NCBI GenBank assembly: GCA_012295275.1
Contig: CM022672.1
Span: forward strand, 27,835,972 to 27,899,971
Reading direction: 5' to 3'
Length of the DNA: 64,000 nucleotides
Origin: Chrysomallon squamiferum
Taxonomy: Eukaryota; Mollusca; Gastropoda; Neomphalida; Peltospiridae
Below, one piece after another: positions 61,701-64,000 of the stretch. The stretch's first letter is position 1. Each line of letters starts with the position of its first letter. Below the pieces are notes generated by a model, which was not told the DNA's origin, did not search any database, and was given only the letters and a program-made list of their open reading frames with translations. The position numbers and the translations under genes are program-made.

Positions 61701-63616
61701 ATAATATGTGCTGAAAGGAAACAAACAAAATAATAATATGTGCTGAAAGGAAACAAACAAAATAATATGTGCTGAAAGGAAACAAACAAAATAATAATAA
61801 TGATAATGTAAACTAAAACATTGTAATACTATTCCTGTGTTAATTTTCTTGGCACCATTAGCTTTCTTTACATATTTTTTAATATGTTCAAAAACATACA
61901 TAAAATAATAATTGGATTTTAATAAATCTATGTTCTGTAATGAACTGAAATGTATATATATAAACTAAAGGGGCAGTAAGAAAAGGATTATTCAAAATAT
62001 AAAGAAATTTCATCCATGGTGAACAAAATTATAAGATAAAGACTTGAGACAAAATGAAAATGAAATAATTTTTCTGATGGTCGTTGATACACAATTATTC
62101 AGTATTAAAAATATCATAGTTTAATATGATGCTATTCTTTTGCAATTTTAGTTTATACATTAGAGCTATTTACCATTTCAGCCAATTCCCCATGACAGCT
62201 TTATAAAATATCACATTGTGCTTTACTGTATGTGGCAAGGTGTATATGAAAATCCCTTGCTTCTAATTATAGCAGCATCAGGCCTCATCTCATTACCTAT
62301 GAAGTCCTTGACTTTATATGTGATATTATATAATTTTCAACCGAAGTTAATAACTGTCTGAATCCTTTAATGAAGTTACACCTATTCTATAACTACATAT
62401 ATGCCTGATATTAAAAGCTACATAAACAATATAAATAAATACTACTTACTTGCAAGCTTTCTTCTGGTCTACATTCATATACCTCTCCAAGACACTGAGA
62501 GAACTGTTACAGTAGGCTGAAACATCTCTGAATGCCAGGTCACATTTCGTAGGTTTTGGTTTCTCTTTAATAACAATTGTACTGAAATCTATTTTAATAA
62601 TCAGGGCTGCCTCTTCACCATGTAGCTTCTTAATGACATTTGAAATTCCTTCAGACAGAAACCTCTGACACTGCTCTTCTGGGTTGGATTGGATTAGCTG
62701 AATAGTGGCTTGAACTTCTGGTGAATCTTGCTTTGGTTTATCAAGAAATGAAATAATAATGTTGACAATCAGGCTTCCAGCACTGAAACAAATAACAAAT
62801 AGAAACTGAATGTTGCTGTTGTTGTTGCCACTGCTACTGCTACTAACACCACTATTAATACTAAGTTTATTATGATTATTATTATTACTTCTGTTACTAA
62901 TAATATATACAATTACTATCACTCTGTTACTACTAATATTACTACCCTGTTCCTCATACCACTGCTATTACTAGCTTACTTATTAACAAAACTACCACCA
63001 TTACTACAAACAATTCTATTACTATTACTACTATTATTATTACTATTAATAATACTACTCCTCATAATCTACTGCTTTTAACACCACAAACACTACTTCT
63101 ACCACTATTGCTATATTTACTATTCTGATATAATTACCACAAACTCTAGTATCAGTCTTACTATTATTCCAACTACTACTGCTATTACCACCATTACTAA
63201 GTCTACTATGAATAACATTATCACTACTACTATTATCAGTACTATTACTATTACCACTACAACAACTACTACTATTGCTACTACCACTACATGACTACTA
63301 ATATCAGATATTAGAACTAACAATAAAATGATTACAGCTATTAAGAACATAACTACTACCACTCCTGCTATTACAGTGTTATTTTCTTATTCCTTTCATA
63401 TAAATATCATTAATCTCAATGGTCATCAATGGTCACTACCACCAAAAAAAATAAAAAAAATAAAATAAAATAAATAATAATTTTTTTATAAGACTACACT
63501 TTGATATATATTTTCTGTAACAGATTTGTAAATAAAATATATCTTTACCTGAATCCAACAACTTTACTTCCATTGTAAAGACTGGCTGCATCACTGTTCA
63601 TATAAAACATGTCTGT
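47038..63616 (-). CDS. Large secreted protein: SEA-like segment plus 12 tandem six-Cys modules (5' partial, 1130 aa)
   Basis: Exons 5' to 3': 63616-63549, 62782-62450, 61550-61405, 60847-60712, 60159-60005, 59451-59340, 58983-58832, 58022-57878, 57742-57603, 57237-57117, 56464-56319, 55178-55076, 54360-54230, 53901-53778, 53304-53135, 52467-52335, 51930-51779, 51522-51414, 51238-51090, 50644-50578, 49966-49851, 49533-49416, 48991-48846, 47842-47755, 47170-47038 (TAG). All joins keep frame. The first two exons encode a SEA-like fold (YNGSKVVGFSAGSLIVN). From residue about 105 twelve modules follow, each with an A exon (typically C-x13-16-C-x15-20-C) and a B exon (typically C-x8-14-C-x25-30-C); some modules lack a Cys. 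Introns alternate phase 2 inside a module and phase 1 between modules. Many N-glycosylation sequons; no terminal membrane segment, so the C-terminus is extracellular or secreted. The 5' exons lie beyond the window. Family not recognised. Confidence 0.85.
51606..51644. repeat. (ACAT)n microsatellite
   Basis: About 10 ACAT units inside an intron of the Cys-module gene; open frames across it are artefacts. Confidence 0.9.
52497..52650. repeat. (ATC)n and (ATT)n microsatellites
   Basis: (ATC)n at 52497-52525 and (ATT)n at 52606-52650 in the intron before exon 52467-52335. Confidence 0.9.
53409..53513. repeat. Poly(A) and (AAT)n tracts
   Basis: About 24 A at 53409-53432 and about 13 AAT units at 53476-53513, intronic. 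Confidence 0.9.
54634..55096 (-). repeat. Minisatellite containing a 5' splice site, about 82-bp period, six copies
   Basis: Copies of the exon end TGAAAATATCTCTAACAG plus donor GTTAGT or GTTGGT recur at about 54715, 54797, 54878, 54911, 54993 and 55075 (plus-strand CCTGTTAGAGATATTTT), with a further decayed copy near 54640. The rightmost is the functional end of exon 55178-55076; the rest lie in the following intron, one after a truncated 33-bp step. Confidence 0.9.
55301..55345. repeat. (CA)n microsatellite
   Basis: About 22 CA units in the intron between exons 56464-56319 and 55178-55076. Confidence 0.9.
55465..55587 (-). pseudogene. Decayed duplicate of exon 56464-56319
   Basis: Highly similar to 56316-56450 over about 120 bp, including the donor GT after CTTTGTG. 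It lacks the 5' part and acceptor of the exon and has a net 7-base deletion near its 5' end, so it cannot encode the module in frame. It lies in the intron just after the parent exon. Confidence 0.85.
58728..58760. repeat. Poly(A) tract
   Basis: About 32 A, intronic, within a longer stretch of AAAT-type repeats (about 58560-58760). Confidence 0.9.
59560..59870. repeat. Degenerate (AGT/AAT)n trinucleotide tract, 300 bp
   Basis: Irregular AGTAGTAATAGTAG-type sequence filling much of the intron between exons 60159-60005 and 59451-59340. Confidence 0.8.
60900..61260. repeat. Degenerate (AAT)n tract
   Basis: Mostly AAT with GAT/GATG interruptions in the intron after exon 61550-61405. No coding content. 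Confidence 0.8.
61535..61795 (-). repeat. Minisatellite of 3' splice sites, 32-bp period, eight copies
   Basis: Each unit carries on the gene strand TTTGTTTCCTTTCAG followed by CACATATTATTATTT. The CAG (written CTG on the plus strand) recurs at 61551, 61583, 61615, 61647, 61679, 61711, 61743 and 61772: six steps of 32 bp, the last of 29 bp. The copy at 61551 is the acceptor of exon 61550-61405: starting there gives the phase-2 join and restores the module spacing S/N-x7-C-x11-C seen in the other B exons. Confidence 0.9.
62450..63616 (-). other. SEA-like domain and first A-type half module (two exons)
   Basis: The exons 63616-63549 and 62782-62450 join in phase 2. GSKVVGFSAGSLIVNIIISF has the beta-strand and turn layout of a SEA domain, but the GSVVV autoproteolysis site is absent, so self-cleavage is not expected. 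The same second exon then carries TKCDLAFRDVSAYC, an A-type cysteine half-module fused on without an intron. Confidence 0.5.
62815..63370. repeat. Degenerate (ACT/ATT)n trinucleotide tract, about 550 bp
   Basis: Irregular CTACTATTACTATTACC-type sequence just 5' of exon 62782-62450. The Val/Ile-rich open frames in it are artefacts. Confidence 0.8.
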
Positions 63617-64000
63617 CTGAAAAATAAAAAACAAAAAATAAACAATAATTTTTCTACAGTTAAACAATCTATTTAAATAATAATGATAATAATAGTATTA
63701 ACATATTATACATCAGAAAATACTGATATAAGTTCTGGAGTATGTGAAAAATGAAGAAACATGAAATGTGAAATTAGTGGAATATGTAAGTATATGAGAA
63801 TGTAGGTGAAGAAGAAACAAATGGCTTATTTAATGACATAGTCAAAGCATTTCTAATCTGTAGTTATAGACAGTAGCATGCACATTGTTAAGGATGATGA
63901 TGACAGTGAGAAAAAGCACTTCCTTCAGAAAACAACATCTATGGAAACCACTGCATTAGAAACTGCTCAGGTGGCCTCCAGGGCACATGCATCACCTCAC
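63617..64000. other. Intron sequence upstream of the first visible exon of the Cys-module gene
   Basis: No further exon could be supported. The first visible exon begins at a 3' splice site in phase 0, so more 5' exons, including the signal peptide, must lie beyond the window. Confidence 0.5.

Noticed and set aside
61277-61789. Long minus-strand ORF with repeated FVCFLSAHIIILF peptides
   Set aside because: The repeats come from the 32-bp splice-site minisatellite, open in all three frames. Only the part from 61550 to 61405 is exon.
62815-63370. Val/Ile-rich minus-strand ORF resembling membrane segments
   Set aside because: Read-through of a degenerate trinucleotide repeat.

Overview
Eukaryotic (animal) nuclear DNA: AT-rich, packed with microsatellites, with spliced genes whose exons are mostly 45-330 bp. 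Intron sizes, microsatellite style and the lophotrochozoan look of the proteins suggest a mollusc or relative, but the species cannot be fixed from the sequence. No tRNA, rRNA, CRISPR array or intact transposon was seen. All exon models were made by hand from splice sites, reading phase and remembered family members; no alignment program was run.

Layout. (1) 0.4-4.4 kb, minus strand: a compact secreted-protein gene (229 aa, three coding exons, all introns phase 0) whose helix pattern, cysteines, TATA/IRF-like upstream region and downstream ATTTA array resemble a long-chain helical cytokine of the IL-6/LIF/CNTF kind. This is the most novel gene here. (2) 4.4-13.3 kb: gene-poor, microsatellite-rich DNA. 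(3) 13.3-30 kb: three conserved housekeeping genes: fucose mutarotase (FUOM, +), syntaxin-18 (STX18, -) and TM2 domain protein TM2D2 (+). STX18 and TM2D2 start head to head, 173 bp apart. (4) 30.4-40.6 kb, minus: phosphoacetylglucosamine mutase (PGM3), 18 exons, complete. (5) 42.7-43.3 kb, plus: an intronless two-membrane-segment protein of CD225/dispanin type (the IFITM superfamily). (6) 47.0-63.6 kb, minus: the last 25 exons (1130 aa) of a large secreted gene: a SEA-like segment followed by twelve tandem six-cysteine modules, each encoded by two exons with alternating phase 1/phase 2 introns. I do not recognise the module family.

The genes do not form one pathway. FUOM and PGM3 both serve sugar supply for glycosylation (L-fucose salvage and UDP-GlcNAc synthesis), STX18 serves Golgi-to-ER traffic, and the two extracellular genes encode glycosylated secreted products. 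The strongest structural oddity is in the large gene, where splice sites themselves have been tandemly multiplied: eight copies of a 3' splice site ahead of one exon, six copies of a 5' splice site after another, and a decayed extra copy of a third exon.
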